DNA from: Trinickia dabaoshanensis
GTDB taxonomy: Bacteria; Pseudomonadota; Gammaproteobacteria; Burkholderiales; Burkholderiaceae
Reading direction: 5' to 3'
NCBI RefSeq assembly: GCF_002879885.1
Contig: NZ_PNYA01000005.1
Coordinates: 226,756-290,755, forward strand
Length of the DNA: 64,000 bases
Below are positions 1 to 9,016 of this stretch, one piece after another (positions within the stretch are counted from its first letter, which is position 1; each line of letters begins with the position of its first letter). The position numbers and the translations under genes were made by a program. The notes under the pieces are model-generated. The model did not search any database. It saw only the letters and a list, made by a program, of their open reading frames with translations, and was not told the origin of the DNA.

Positions 1-1045
1 TCAAGTCGAGCAAATCGGCATCGCGCGCGATCTGGATTCGATAACCGCCGGCATCGGCAGCCGGCACCAGGTCGAACGCGACGAGCTTGCCGTCTTGCAC
101 TTTCCCCGGGTCAGCGAGCACCGGCGCCGGCATGAGCGGCTGGGGCGCACCCACGACGCCCCCGTTCGGCGTCGCGCTGCCCTGCCCGGCGCCGACGAAC
201 TGCGACCGCGCGGACTCGGGCTCCGGCGCGGGCCCGCTCTTGCCCGTCGCCGCTCCCGCGGACGAGCCGACCGCGACGGTCCCGTCGAGCACCTCGACGG
301 CCGTCATCGACGAGAGTTGATTCACGCGAAAACGTGTGCCCCGCACGCCCGCCACGATCGACGGCGTGCGAACCTCGAAGCGGTCGCCGCTTTGCTTCGC
401 ATGCGTCACTTCGTTTGCGACCTCGCCCCGCTGCAATTCGATGACGTGGTCTTCGATTCCCGTGAGCGCCATCTTGCGCAACACCGATAAAACGATATGG
501 CTGTTCGGCGCGATGCTGACGTACGATCCGTCGTCGAGTTCGAGCGTCGCGAATCCGTCCGCGCCGGTGCTGACCGCGTCGTTCTCTCCGAGGATACGTC
601 CGGGCAGCAGCGGCACCTCCGGCGCGGCACGTGTCCCCGGCGAGGTGCCGAGCGCGCGCGCCGTCACACGTCCGCTCAGCGCGACGATGCTCGCCGCGGT
701 CGAATCGCGGCGCAGCAATGCGAGCGGAAGCCGCAACGTCATCCCCGCCGGCAACAGCCTAGGCGCGCTTACGTGATTGAGCCGTGCCAACGCGCGCCAT
801 CCGCCGGCGTCGGTCAAGTAGCGCTGCGCCACTTCGAACAGCGTATCGCCGGCAACCGTCACATAGGCGGCGGTTGCGAGCGCATCGATTTTGCTTTGGG
901 CCCGTGCGGGTGTCGCACCGAAGGAGACGGCCACGGCAACGATCGCGGCGATCGCCGACGCGCGCCCCCCTTTGCGGCACCCGGCTTCGTCAAACCCCTG
1001 CGATCCCTCGCGCGAAACCGTAATGACGGCATTTGGGTTGCGCAT
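1..1045 (-). CDS. LysM and FecR domain protein (partial, runs off left edge)
   Basis: Secreted or periplasmic protein with a LysM fold followed by a FecR-type domain; 348 codons are visible and no stop is reached before base 1. Read from ATG at 1045, residues 1-49 form a long-n-region signal peptide ending ARA/QS. Residues 61-106 are a LysM module (YVTVAGDTLFEVAQRY, then LPAGMTLRLP), expected to bind glycan such as peptidoglycan. Residues about 170-265 are FecR-like (FEVRTPSIVAGVRGTRFRVN). A Gly/Pro/Ala-rich linker follows. In Burkholderiaceae such proteins often sit beside an OmpR-type regulator and a CHASE2 adenylate cyclase; the divergent regulator is here, the cyclase would lie beyond the edge (inference). 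The FecR part suggests envelope signalling, not iron-citrate sensing, because no TonB receptor or sigma factor is next to it. Confidence 0.85.
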   Translation of the reverse strand, partial: MRNPNAVITVSREGSQGFDEAGCRKGGRASAIAAIVAVAVSFGATPARAQSKIDALATAAYVTVAGDTLFEVAQRYLTDAGGWRALARLNHVSAPRLLPAGMTLRLPLALLRRDSTAASIVALSGRVTARALGTSPGTRAAPEVPLLPGRILGENDAVSTGADGFATLELDDGSYVSIAPNSHIVLSVLRKMALTGIEDHVIELQRGEVANEVTHAKQSGDRFEVRTPSIVAGVRGTRFRVNQLSSMTAVEVLDGTVAVGSSAGAATGKSGPAPEPESARSQFVGAGQGSATPNGGVVGAPQPLMPAPVLADPGKVQDGKLVAFDLVPAADAGGYRIQIARDADLLDL

Positions 1046-1468
1046 CGTCTTATCTATAAATCGAGAATTGTTTTTTAATGCGGCGGTGGCGGCGAGCGTG
1101 ACACGAGCCGCGTGGCGCGCAGGCATCCGGCCCACGTGTCCTGTCGCTATTTGTATACAGTAATCCCTTTGCGCGACGCCGAAGCCCGGAGCTTAGCGAA
1201 TTTCGCGCGATCGTGCACTGTCTATTCGGCTGCCCTCATTTGATCGTCGCTCGCTTGGATTGCTCAGAGGCAGGCGAATGAGCCTAAAACCGCTACGATT
1301 GCAAACAAATGTCAATTGCTCACCTTTTGCGATACTGCGTTTAGTCCGCTAGACAAGCGGCGGCGGTACAATTGCAAGCCGATATTCGAGTCGGATGCGC
1401 CGAGCGCCGATGCGCGGCGGGATTTCCGATTCATATTCGATGCACGCGAGCGAGATGACCCGAAAGAA
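1046..1468. other. Divergent intergenic region
   Basis: About 420 bases between the start codons of the LysM-FecR gene (minus) and the OmpR-type regulator (plus). It must hold both promoters. It is visibly more AT-rich than the flanks around 1050-1080 and 1290-1370. The regulator's reading frame stays open back to 1316 but without a good ribosome-binding site or domain content, so I treat that part as leader. I see no convincing palindrome or RNA gene here. Confidence 0.5.
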
Positions 1469-2200
1469 ATGAAGATCGCCTATCTGGAAGACGATGACGT
1501 TCTCGCCGAACACATCGGCGAAGTATTGCGTTCGGCAGGGCACGAGTGCGAGCTGTTTCGCGACGGCAGCCAGTTGATTCGCCGCCTCAAACGCGACCGT
1601 TTCGACTTGGTTCTGCTCGATTGGTGCCTGCCCGGCGTGACCGGTCACCAAGTCACGATATGGGCGCGCGCCAACCTCAGCGAGCGCGTGCCGATTCTCT
1701 TCATGACGAGCCGCTCGCTCGAGGCCGACGTCGTCACCGCCCTCTCGGCCGGCGCCGACGATTACATGATCAAACCCATCCGTACGAGCGAGCTCCTCGC
1801 GCGCATCGAAGCGCTGGGCCGTCGCGCGTATCCGGATTCGGGAAACGGCGCGCAAACCGTGATCGAAGTGGGTTGCTATCGCATCGATCCCGTGAGCCGC
1901 ACCTGCCTTTTGCGTGACACGCCGATCGAGCTGACGGGGCGCGAATTCGATCTCGTTCTTCTTTTGTTCCAACATGCGGGACGCGTGCTCTCGCGCGAAC
2001 ACATCGGCGGCACGCTGTGGGGCCAACCCCAGAGCGCGATCTCCCGTACGCTCGACACCCATATGTCGCGCGTGCGGACGAAGCTGCAATTGCGGCCGGA
2101 CAACGGCGTTCGGCTCGCACCGGTCTATGGGCACGGCTACCGGCTCGAACTCGTCCCCGACGCGTCAGCGCCATCGATGCGCGAGGCCCGCGTCGGCTAA
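1469..2200 (+). CDS. OmpR/PhoB-family response regulator
   Basis: DNA-binding response regulator of 243 residues. The receiver domain (about 1-115) has the acidic pocket (EDDD, residues 7-10), the phospho-acceptor Asp51 in LVLLDWCLPG, the switch Thr80 in FMTS and Lys102 in YMIKPIR. Residues about 140-235 are the winged helix, with the typical ELTGREFDLVLLLF and THMSRVRTKL motifs. The start ATG at 1469 is chosen because the receiver begins immediately after it; an upstream in-frame start at 1316 would add 51 residues with no homology-like content. No kinase is adjacent, so the partner is unknown. The divergent LysM-FecR gene is a likely target or functional partner (inference from position). 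Confidence 0.9.
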   Translation: MKIAYLEDDDVLAEHIGEVLRSAGHECELFRDGSQLIRRLKRDRFDLVLLDWCLPGVTGHQVTIWARANLSERVPILFMTSRSLEADVVTALSAGADDYMIKPIRTSELLARIEALGRRAYPDSGNGAQTVIEVGCYRIDPVSRTCLLRDTPIELTGREFDLVLLLFQHAGRVLSREHIGGTLWGQPQSAISRTLDTHMSRVRTKLQLRPDNGVRLAPVYGHGYRLELVPDASAPSMREARVG

Positions 2201-2208
2201 GCGCGATC

Positions 2209-2228
2209 GGGGCCGCTTAGCCGGCCCC
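2209..2228 (+). terminator. Possible terminator after the response regulator
   Basis: A 7-bp GC stem (GGGGCCG / CGGCCCC) with a 6-base loop starts 8 bases after the stop codon and is followed by a pyrimidine-rich stretch (cttccctcttcc). There is no true T-run, so termination strength is uncertain. Confidence 0.4.
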
Positions 2229-2318
2229 CTCTTCCCTCTTCCACACGCGTAATAAAGCGGCTGGCTTTGTCCGAAAAAGGCGCCGGGTTGTGTAATATTC
2301 GGTATTTTTTGGGGCCGC

Positions 2319-4595
2319 ATGGTACGCATGGTGTCGATTCGGACGGCGATACGCGTAAGCTGCGCCGTCATGCTGGCGTTCGCCGCCGTGGTGGCGGCCC
2401 CTGAGGCAGCCCATGCGCAAGACCCCGTATGCCGCGCGCGCGGAAGCAGCGGTTCACGGCCGGCGATCGGCCTGGTCCTATCGGGCGGCGGCGCGCGCGG
2501 ATATGCGCATTTGGGCGTGCTGCGCGTGCTCGAGGAAAACCGCATTCCCGTCGACTGCATCGCCGGCACCAGCATGGGCGCCGTCGTGGGCGGGCTTTAC
2601 GCGAGCGGCATGGGCGCCGACGCGATGCAAGCGCGGCTGGCGAACGTCAATTTGGCGGATATCGCGTTCGATGTCGAAAAGCGCTCCGATCTGCCCCAAT
2701 CTCAACGCGAGGATTCCCGGCTGTACGTGGGCAGTATCGGTTTCAGCGCCGACGGCGCGAAACTGCCCGCGGGGCTCGTGCAAGGCAACCGTCTGCAGGC
2801 CTTGTTGCAGGAATGGACCTCGAACCTGCCGGCCAACGCCCCTTTCGATACCCTCCCGATTCCGTACCGCGCCGTGGCGACCCAGCTCAGCACGGGCGAC
2901 GAAGTCGTGCTCGACCATGGCTCACTGCCGCTAGCGATCCGGGCGAGCATGGCCATGCCGGGTTTGTTCGCGCCGGCCGAATTCGACGGCACCGCGCTCG
3001 TCGACGGCGGCCTGGTCAATAACTTGCCGACCGACGTGGCCCGCGCGATGGGCGCCGATGTCCTGATCGCCGTCGATATCAGCTCGCCTTTGCGCCCCCT
3101 CGATGCGCTGTCTTCGCCGACGGACGTGATGCAACAGATGCTCGGCATCTTGATTCACCAGAACGTGGGGCGGCATCGCGCGCAATTGACGCCGAACGAC
3201 GTGCTGATCAAACCGACGCTGGGCAATCTCGGTTTTTCCGATTTCGCGCATGCGAACGAGGCCATCGAGGCCGGGGCCGCCGCCGCGCGCGCCGCGTTGC
3301 CGAGCTTGGCGCGCTTCGAGCTCTCGCCCGAGCAATACGCGGCGTATCGCGCCGCCCATGCCGCCGAGGAACCCCGGCCGGTCAAACTCGCGCATGTCGA
3401 GGTCCACACCCGAGGCAAAGTACCGGCCGCGCGCGTGAACAAGTTCTTGAACCTGCATCCGGGCGATACCTACGATCCGCTCGCCGTCACTCGCGATCTA
3501 CAAACGCTCGTCACCTCCGGCGACTTCGAAAGTGCGACGCAGCAGTTGATCGACGATCAGGACGGCCCTCGCCTCGTGATCGATGCACGGGAAAAATCCT
3601 GGGGTCCGAACTTCCTGCTGTTCGGCCTGGGCTTATCGAGCAGCTCGGAAGACGAAGGCGGGTTCCGGCTCAACCTCGGCTACCGGCGCCCATGGCTCAC
3701 CGCATCAGGCCTCGAGTTCCGCGCCGACGCCACGCTCGGCAGCGATTTATTGCGATTCAATACGGAGCTGCGCCAGCCGCTGTCCACGGCGCTCGGTTAC
3801 TACATCGCCCCCTACGCGGAGTTCGAGCGCCGCTTCGCGAACATCTACGACGACAGCACGGGTGTCCGCATGACGCAATACCACCTGCAAACCGAGCGGG
3901 CGGGCATCGACTTCGGCATGCCGATCGCGCGCCTGGGCGACTTCCGGATCGGCTTGGCGTATTCGCACGCGTTCGGCTCGCCTGTCTACAACTTGCCGCT
4001 CGACGACGGGACACTGCTGTTTCCCGATGTGTATGGGCACGAGATCTCGGCACGGGCCAAGCTCGTCATCGATCAACTCGACGATCCGCTCTTTCCGCGC
4101 ACCGGCTACTTCGCCGAGTTGCGCGCGGAACGTTCCGTCTTCGGCCAAAGCGACCCTTACACGGAGCTTTACGGCAAACTCATCGGCGCGGTCAGCTTCG
4201 GGCGGCACAGCTTGAACGCCAGCGTCGAAGCGGGGGGCGACATCGGCGGCCAAAACGCGGCGAATCCGCTCGGCTTCACGCTGGGCGGCTTTCAACATCT
4301 GTCCGCCTACGCCGCCGACCAGTTGTCGGGCAATTCGATGCTCTACGCCCAGGTCACCTATCTGAACCAACTCATGCGGTTCCAAACGGCGCCGCTAGAG
4401 GGCTTGTACGCCGGCATCAGCTTCGAAGCGGGCAACGTCTGGCAGCAAGGCGACCGCTTCGGCAGCAGCGCCCTCAAACGCAGCGTGACCTTTTTTACGA
4501 GCGTGACGAGTTCGTTCGGTCCCTTGTACTTCGGTATCGCGCTCGCCCCGGGCGGTCGCCGCAATCTGTACTTCCAGCTCGGCCACACCTATTGA
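2319..4595 (+). CDS. Patatin-like phospholipase autotransporter (PlpD-like, type Vd)
   Basis: A 758-residue outer-membrane protein that carries its own lipase passenger. Signal peptide 1-33 ends AHA/QD. The patatin domain (about 50-340) shows the glycine-rich oxyanion motif GGGARG (56-61), the nucleophile Ser85 in GTSMG and the dyad Asp229 in DGG. A single POTRA-like domain follows (about 357-432), then a C-terminal Omp85-type beta-barrel (about 433-758) ending NLYFQLGHTY. This order, patatin-POTRA-barrel, is the hallmark of the PlpD/type Vd secretion family, in which the lipase is exported through its own barrel and acts on phospholipids. ATG 2328 is an alternative start three codons in. It stands alone: the regulator before it is separated by a possible terminator. 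Confidence 0.9.
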   Translation: MVRMVSIRTAIRVSCAVMLAFAAVVAAPEAAHAQDPVCRARGSSGSRPAIGLVLSGGGARGYAHLGVLRVLEENRIPVDCIAGTSMGAVVGGLYASGMGADAMQARLANVNLADIAFDVEKRSDLPQSQREDSRLYVGSIGFSADGAKLPAGLVQGNRLQALLQEWTSNLPANAPFDTLPIPYRAVATQLSTGDEVVLDHGSLPLAIRASMAMPGLFAPAEFDGTALVDGGLVNNLPTDVARAMGADVLIAVDISSPLRPLDALSSPTDVMQQMLGILIHQNVGRHRAQLTPNDVLIKPTLGNLGFSDFAHANEAIEAGAAAARAALPSLARFELSPEQYAAYRAAHAAEEPRPVKLAHVEVHTRGKVPAARVNKFLNLHPGDTYDPLAVTRDLQTLVTSGDFESATQQLIDDQDGPRLVIDAREKSWGPNFLLFGLGLSSSSEDEGGFRLNLGYRRPWLTASGLEFRADATLGSDLLRFNTELRQPLSTALGYYIAPYAEFERRFANIYDDSTGVRMTQYHLQTERAGIDFGMPIARLGDFRIGLAYSHAFGSPVYNLPLDDGTLLFPDVYGHEISARAKLVIDQLDDPLFPRTGYFAELRAERSVFGQSDPYTELYGKLIGAVSFGRHSLNASVEAGGDIGGQNAANPLGFTLGGFQHLSAYAADQLSGNSMLYAQVTYLNQLMRFQTAPLEGLYAGISFEAGNVWQQGDRFGSSALKRSVTFFTSVTSSFGPLYFGIALAPGGRRNLYFQLGHTY

Positions 4596-4602
4596 AGCTT
4601 TT

Positions 4603-4616
4603 TTGATCGATATCAA
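4603..4616. promoter_or_regulatory. FNR-type box (exact consensus)
   Basis: TTGATCGATATCAA is a perfect 14-bp palindrome that matches the FNR/Anr consensus TTGAT-N4-ATCAA at every defined base. It lies between the patatin stop and the hybrid kinase start. A -10-like TAACAA (4637-4642) is centred 30 bp downstream, the geometry of a class II FNR promoter with the site near -41. This suggests oxygen-responsive control of the kinase gene; binding itself is inference. Confidence 0.6.
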
Positions 4617-4732
4617 TTTCGAAAGCGGCGCCCCCGTAACAATCCGTATGAAGTTTTTCCGGGCGCCGCCGTAGTCCCGATCAATAGGGCGCGAAAACGC
4701 CCGTTTCCGGCTGACTACCGCCTCCATCGGAC

Positions 4733-7700
4733 ATGGACGCTCCGCTCGACACCTCCGACCCATCGCGGGCAACCGCAATCGATTCGTCGCCGAATTCCTT
4801 GCGGCGGCGCTTCGCCCACACCAAGCTGCAGACGTTGCTGGTGATCGCGTCGCTATGGCTCGCATTCGCGGTTCTCACGATTTGGGACGCGAACGTCGAA
4901 ATGCGCAGCGCGCGCTCCGGCGCCAACGCGCTCGCCGACGCGCTCTCCGCCCATACGGTGCGCGTCATACGCGAGGCCGAGCAAGTGGCCGCGCTCGTGT
5001 CGTGGCAAGTGCAAAACGACGGCGTTTCGATCCCGCTCGCCTATTACGTCAGCTCCGGTTTGCTCAAGCTCGACGTATTCGTGCAGGTCGCCGTCATCGA
5101 CTCGCAAGGCTACTTGCGCGCATCGACCGTGACCGGGTTCACCCCGATCAACTTGTCCGATCGCGAGCATTTCCGCATCCACGTGCACAACCCGAGTAAC
5201 GCACTGATGGTCGGCGCGCCCGTCGTCGGCCGTATCAGCGGCAAGGCGTCGTTGCAGCTTTCGCAGCGGATCAGTTCGCTCGACGGACGCTTTCTCGGCG
5301 TCGTAGTCGTGTCGGTCGATCCGAGTTACTTCACCGAACTGTACAACGGCCTAAGGATCGGCCGGGACGGCGTGGTGGCCGTCGTCGGGACGAACGACTA
5401 TATCGTGCGCGCCCTGCGCTCTGGCCGCGACCAGGCGGTGGGCGCCACGCTACCGGCGAACGATCCGTTCCGGCGCGCGTTGGCCCACTCCCCCTCGGGC
5501 AACCTGCAAACCGCCTCGTTCATCGACCCGCGCGAGTCGATCATCAGCTATCGCAAGCTGAACGACTATCCGCTCGCAGTGGCGGTCGGCTACTCCACGA
5601 GCGAATACCTCTCCGCGTGGCGAGCGCGCAGCTTGATGCTGCTGGCGGCCGCCGTGCTGCTCACGATATTGATCCTCGCCACCGAAAAGCGGACGAACTC
5701 GCTGTTGCGAAACCTCGCCGCAGCGCACGATCGGGAGATCGCAAAAGGAGCGCAACTCGAACAAGCGCGCTCGGACGCCGAGGCCGGCTCACGCGCGAAA
5801 AGCGCGTTTCTCGCCACCATGAGCCACGAAATCCGTACGCCGATGAACGGCGTGATCGGCATGGCGGAGGTGTTGACGCGCTCGACGTTGCCGGCCGACC
5901 AAAAGGAGATGGTCTGCACGATACGAGACTGCGCGTCGGCACTGCTCAAGATCATCGACGACATTCTCGACTTCTCCAAGATCGAGGCGGGCAAGCTGCA
6001 GATCGATCGCGTCCCGACTTCGATCGAAGACGTCGTCGACAGCATGGCATCGTCGCTGGCCACCGTCGCCGATGCACGCGGCGTTTCGTTGCGCACGTAC
6101 GTCTCGCCTGCGCTGCCGCCGAGCGCGATGTTCGACGACACGCGCTTGCGGGAGGTCCTTTACAACCTCGTCGGCAACGCCATCAAATTTTCGGCGGGCC
6201 GCGCCGGCGTGCAGGGCAACGTGGGCCTGCGCGCCACGCTCGTCGCCGGTGAGGCGCCCGCCGTTCGCTTCGACATCAGCGACAACGGGATCGGCATGAC
6301 GGCCGAGACGATCGCCAACTTGTTCCAACCGTTCAGCCAGGCCGAGGCCTCGACGACGCGCCGCTTCGGCGGCACCGGGCTCGGTCTCGCGATCTGCCGC
6401 CGGCTCGTGTCCCTGATGGGCGGAGAGCTTACGGTTCGCAGCGAGCCGGGACGCGGGTCGACTTTCAGCGTCGTGTTGCCTCTGCATGCGATCGACGGCG
6501 CCGAGCCGCGCAAGCTCGCCGACCTGTCCGGGCTCGCCTGCATCGTCGTCGCGTCGCACGAGTGGCGTTGCGACGATACGGCCGATTATCTGCGCCACGC
6601 GGGCGCGAACGTCGACGTCGCGGCGGACGCCTACGACGCGCAACAAGCGCTGGTGCGCGCCGGCGGTCCATGCGTACTCGTGCACGACGCGCACTGTCCG
6701 ACCGACGAGGTCGCGCCCAGGGCGTCGCGCGAGCGGACCGCGTTGATCGGCGACGTGCTGATTTCGGCGCCGCGCAGCGTCATGTTGATGACCACGGCCG
6801 GCAGTACCGTCACCATTGGCGCCCAGGCACTGCCGCGCCGTATGCTGATCGACGCCGTTGCCTTAGCCGCGGGCCGAGCCGACGCCGGTGCGCTCGCTCG
6901 CGAGCGAAATCGCGACGACGTGCTTTCGCCTTCGCCGGCGAGGGACGGCGTCACGCTGCTCGTCGCCGAAGACGACGAAGTCAACCGCCGCGTGATTTCG
7001 CGGCAACTGGCGTTGCTCGGTTACGCAGCCGATATGGCGGTCGACGGCGAACAGGCGCTCGACATGTGGCGCGCGAAGTCGTACACGCTGGTGTTGACCG
7101 ATTTGCACATGCCCAAGCGCGACGGCTACGAGCTGGCCCAGGCGATCCGGGCGCAAGAAGCGCACGATGCGCGTGCTCGCGTGCCGATCGTCGCGCTGAC
7201 GGCCAATGCCATCACAGGCGAGGCGAACCGGGCCAAGGCGCTCGGTATCGACGACTACCTGACCAAACCGCTGAAGCTGGACTTGCTCGGGCAAGCGTTG
7301 GCGCATTGGACGAGTCCGGTCCCTGTGACCGGACCGGCGCCGCACGACGCCTCGGCCAAGCCCGATGCGAGCCCATCCACGGTCTTGCTCTCGCTGCCCA
7401 CGTTCGATCGGCCGGGCGCCGCTTCGCCTGCCGCCGCAGCCGAGCCGCGCGAGGACGATGCGCCCGCGTCCGGCGAAGCGATCAGCGAAGAGCGCAAGAT
7501 CGTCAATATCGACGTGTTGAAGGAAATCGTGGGCGATGACATGGAGACCGTGCAGGCGCTTCTCGCCGAGTACGTCGATTGCTCTTCGGCACTCGCCGAT
7601 CAATTGCGCGCACGGCTAGCCGAGGGCCGCGGGCCGGAAGCCGCCGCGATCGCCCATAAGCTCAAATCGTCGTCTCGTTCGATCGGCGCGCTGCCGCTCG

Positions 7701-7852
7701 GAGACCTCTGCGCGGAAATCGAAGCGGACGCGGCGGACGGCGAAACCGAAACGCTCGCACGGCTCGACGCGCGGTTCGATGCTTTGTACCGGCGCACCAT
7801 CGAACTCGTACGGACGATGACGCTCGCCGCGGACCTCGAGCCGCCGGCGTGA
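4733..7852 (+). CDS. Membrane hybrid sensor histidine kinase (Cache-HisKA-HATPase-REC-Hpt)
   Basis: A 1039-residue inner-membrane sensor for a multistep phosphorelay. Transmembrane helices lie at about 33-51 and 300-318 and enclose a periplasmic PDC/dCache-type sensor. HisKA carries His365 (SHEIRTPMNG); the ATPase has NAIKFS, DNGIGM (about 516) and GGTGLGLAICRRL. Residues about 600-700 look like a receiver that has lost its acidic pocket (it begins CIVVASHEWR). A canonical receiver follows from about 741 (LLVAEDDEVNRR) with Asp790 in LTDLHMPKRDGYE and a K near DDYLTKPLK. The C-terminal Hpt has His975 in IAHKLKSSSRS. Phosphate would pass His365 to Asp790 to His975 and on to a response regulator that is not next door. 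The FNR-type box upstream suggests expression under low oxygen. Confidence 0.9.
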   Translation: MDAPLDTSDPSRATAIDSSPNSLRRRFAHTKLQTLLVIASLWLAFAVLTIWDANVEMRSARSGANALADALSAHTVRVIREAEQVAALVSWQVQNDGVSIPLAYYVSSGLLKLDVFVQVAVIDSQGYLRASTVTGFTPINLSDREHFRIHVHNPSNALMVGAPVVGRISGKASLQLSQRISSLDGRFLGVVVVSVDPSYFTELYNGLRIGRDGVVAVVGTNDYIVRALRSGRDQAVGATLPANDPFRRALAHSPSGNLQTASFIDPRESIISYRKLNDYPLAVAVGYSTSEYLSAWRARSLMLLAAAVLLTILILATEKRTNSLLRNLAAAHDREIAKGAQLEQARSDAEAGSRAKSAFLATMSHEIRTPMNGVIGMAEVLTRSTLPADQKEMVCTIRDCASALLKIIDDILDFSKIEAGKLQIDRVPTSIEDVVDSMASSLATVADARGVSLRTYVSPALPPSAMFDDTRLREVLYNLVGNAIKFSAGRAGVQGNVGLRATLVAGEAPAVRFDISDNGIGMTAETIANLFQPFSQAEASTTRRFGGTGLGLAICRRLVSLMGGELTVRSEPGRGSTFSVVLPLHAIDGAEPRKLADLSGLACIVVASHEWRCDDTADYLRHAGANVDVAADAYDAQQALVRAGGPCVLVHDAHCPTDEVAPRASRERTALIGDVLISAPRSVMLMTTAGSTVTIGAQALPRRMLIDAVALAAGRADAGALARERNRDDVLSPSPARDGVTLLVAEDDEVNRRVISRQLALLGYAADMAVDGEQALDMWRAKSYTLVLTDLHMPKRDGYELAQAIRAQEAHDARARVPIVALTANAITGEANRAKALGIDDYLTKPLKLDLLGQALAHWTSPVPVTGPAPHDASAKPDASPSTVLLSLPTFDRPGAASPAAAAEPREDDAPASGEAISEERKIVNIDVLKEIVGDDMETVQALLAEYVDCSSALADQLRARLAEGRGPEAAAIAHKLKSSSRSIGALPLGDLCAEIEADAADGETETLARLDARFDALYRRTIELVRTMTLAADLEPPA

Positions 7853-7882
7853 CGGGCTACGCCGCGGCTCGAGCGCGGCGCT

Positions 7883-9016
7883 TTACATCTGCGCGGCGGG
7901 CCAACTGAGCTCGAAGCGCGCGCCGGGCAGGATCTGAGGATCGGCGGCGGCGATCCGGCCGTTATGCGCATGCAGCACTTGGCGCGTGATCGCGAGCCCT
8001 AGACCGTACCCGCCCGTATGGCGATCTAGCCGGACGAACGCATCGAAAATGCGCTCGCGTTCCTGCGCCGACACGCCGTGACCGTCGTCCTCGACGGCGA
8101 TCAAGACGTTGCCGTGCGCGATCGCCAGCCTGATGTCGATTCGAGCGCGCGCGTACTTGCCGGCGTTGCGCAACAAGTTGCGGATGGCGTACGACATGAG
8201 GCGCTTATCCATGGCCACGCGCACCTGGCGATCCACGTCGATCGTCAGCGCCACGGCCTTATCGGCATAGAGCACGGCCGAATCGCGCACTTGCGCTTCG
8301 ATCCAAGCGGCGAGCGGCGTGGGTTCCAGATTCGACTGCAGCGAACTGTATTCGAGCCGCGCATACGTGAGGCTCATATCGATGAGTTCATCGAGCTCGG
8401 TCACATCCTGCTCGATACTCGCTATCGCGCTCTCGTACTCGCCGGCGGAACCCGGTTCGCGCAGCACTTCGAGCGCGAAACGCGTGCGCGCGAGCGGCGT
8501 GCGCAGTTCGTGCGAGATTCCGTTGGTGAGGTCACGCTGCGCGGCGATGAGCCGTTCCATGCGCTCGGCAAGCGCGTTCAGCGTACGCGCGAGCGGCCCG
8601 ATGAACACGCTATGCGATTCGCGCGCCCGGGTGTTGAACCGGCCGCCCGTGAAATCGATCGCGCGCTCGCGCACCATCACGAGATCGAGCCAGATCGGGC
8701 GAATCCAGCGATAAGTCGCCCACGCCGTCGCCGCGCAGACGGTCACGCCGATCGGCAAGACGGCGCCCGGCAACGCGGCAATCGCCTGGCGCAGGAAGCC
8801 CGGGCCCAGCACCGAGCCAAGCATGGTGAGCACGGCCGCCACCACCACCAGCACCAGGCCGAGCACGTGCAAGTAAGCTCGCAGATAAAGCTTGGACCAG
8901 CTCGGGACGCGATCGGCGCGCGTATCGGTCCAAGCGCGGCGAAAACGCAGCCAGCGCCACCGGCAATAGCGATAGGCCGACAACGACGCGCCGCCCTGCC
9001 CGGATACGGGCGTCAT
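7883..9016 (-). CDS. rstB: Sensor histidine kinase, RstB-like
   Basis: A 377-residue membrane kinase. Two helices (about 46-68 and 84-103) flank a periplasmic loop of only about 15-20 residues, much shorter than the E. coli RstB sensor. A HAMP-like segment (about 104-155) leads to HisKA with His169 (GISHELRTPLART) and an ATPase ending in GGYGLGLAITRQVL. The start ATG at 9016 overlaps the stop of the regulator by 4 bases (ATGA), so the two are translationally coupled; a longer frame to 9121 would run deep into the regulator. With so little periplasmic material the input may be sensed in the membrane or by a partner (inference). The rst name rests on regulator similarity and gene order. Confidence 0.85.
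   Translation of the reverse strand: MTPVSGQGGASLSAYRYCRWRWLRFRRAWTDTRADRVPSWSKLYLRAYLHVLGLVLVVVAAVLTMLGSVLGPGFLRQAIAALPGAVLPIGVTVCAATAWATYRWIRPIWLDLVMVRERAIDFTGGRFNTRARESHSVFIGPLARTLNALAERMERLIAAQRDLTNGISHELRTPLARTRFALEVLREPGSAGEYESAIASIEQDVTELDELIDMSLTYARLEYSSLQSNLEPTPLAAWIEAQVRDSAVLYADKAVALTIDVDRQVRVAMDKRLMSYAIRNLLRNAGKYARARIDIRLAIAHGNVLIAVEDDGHGVSAQERERIFDAFVRLDRHTGGYGLGLAITRQVLHAHNGRIAAADPQILPGARFELSWPAAQM

Noticed and set aside
1316..1468. N-terminal extension of the response regulator
   Set aside because: The receiver fold starts at ATG 1469; the 51 upstream codons have no conserved content.
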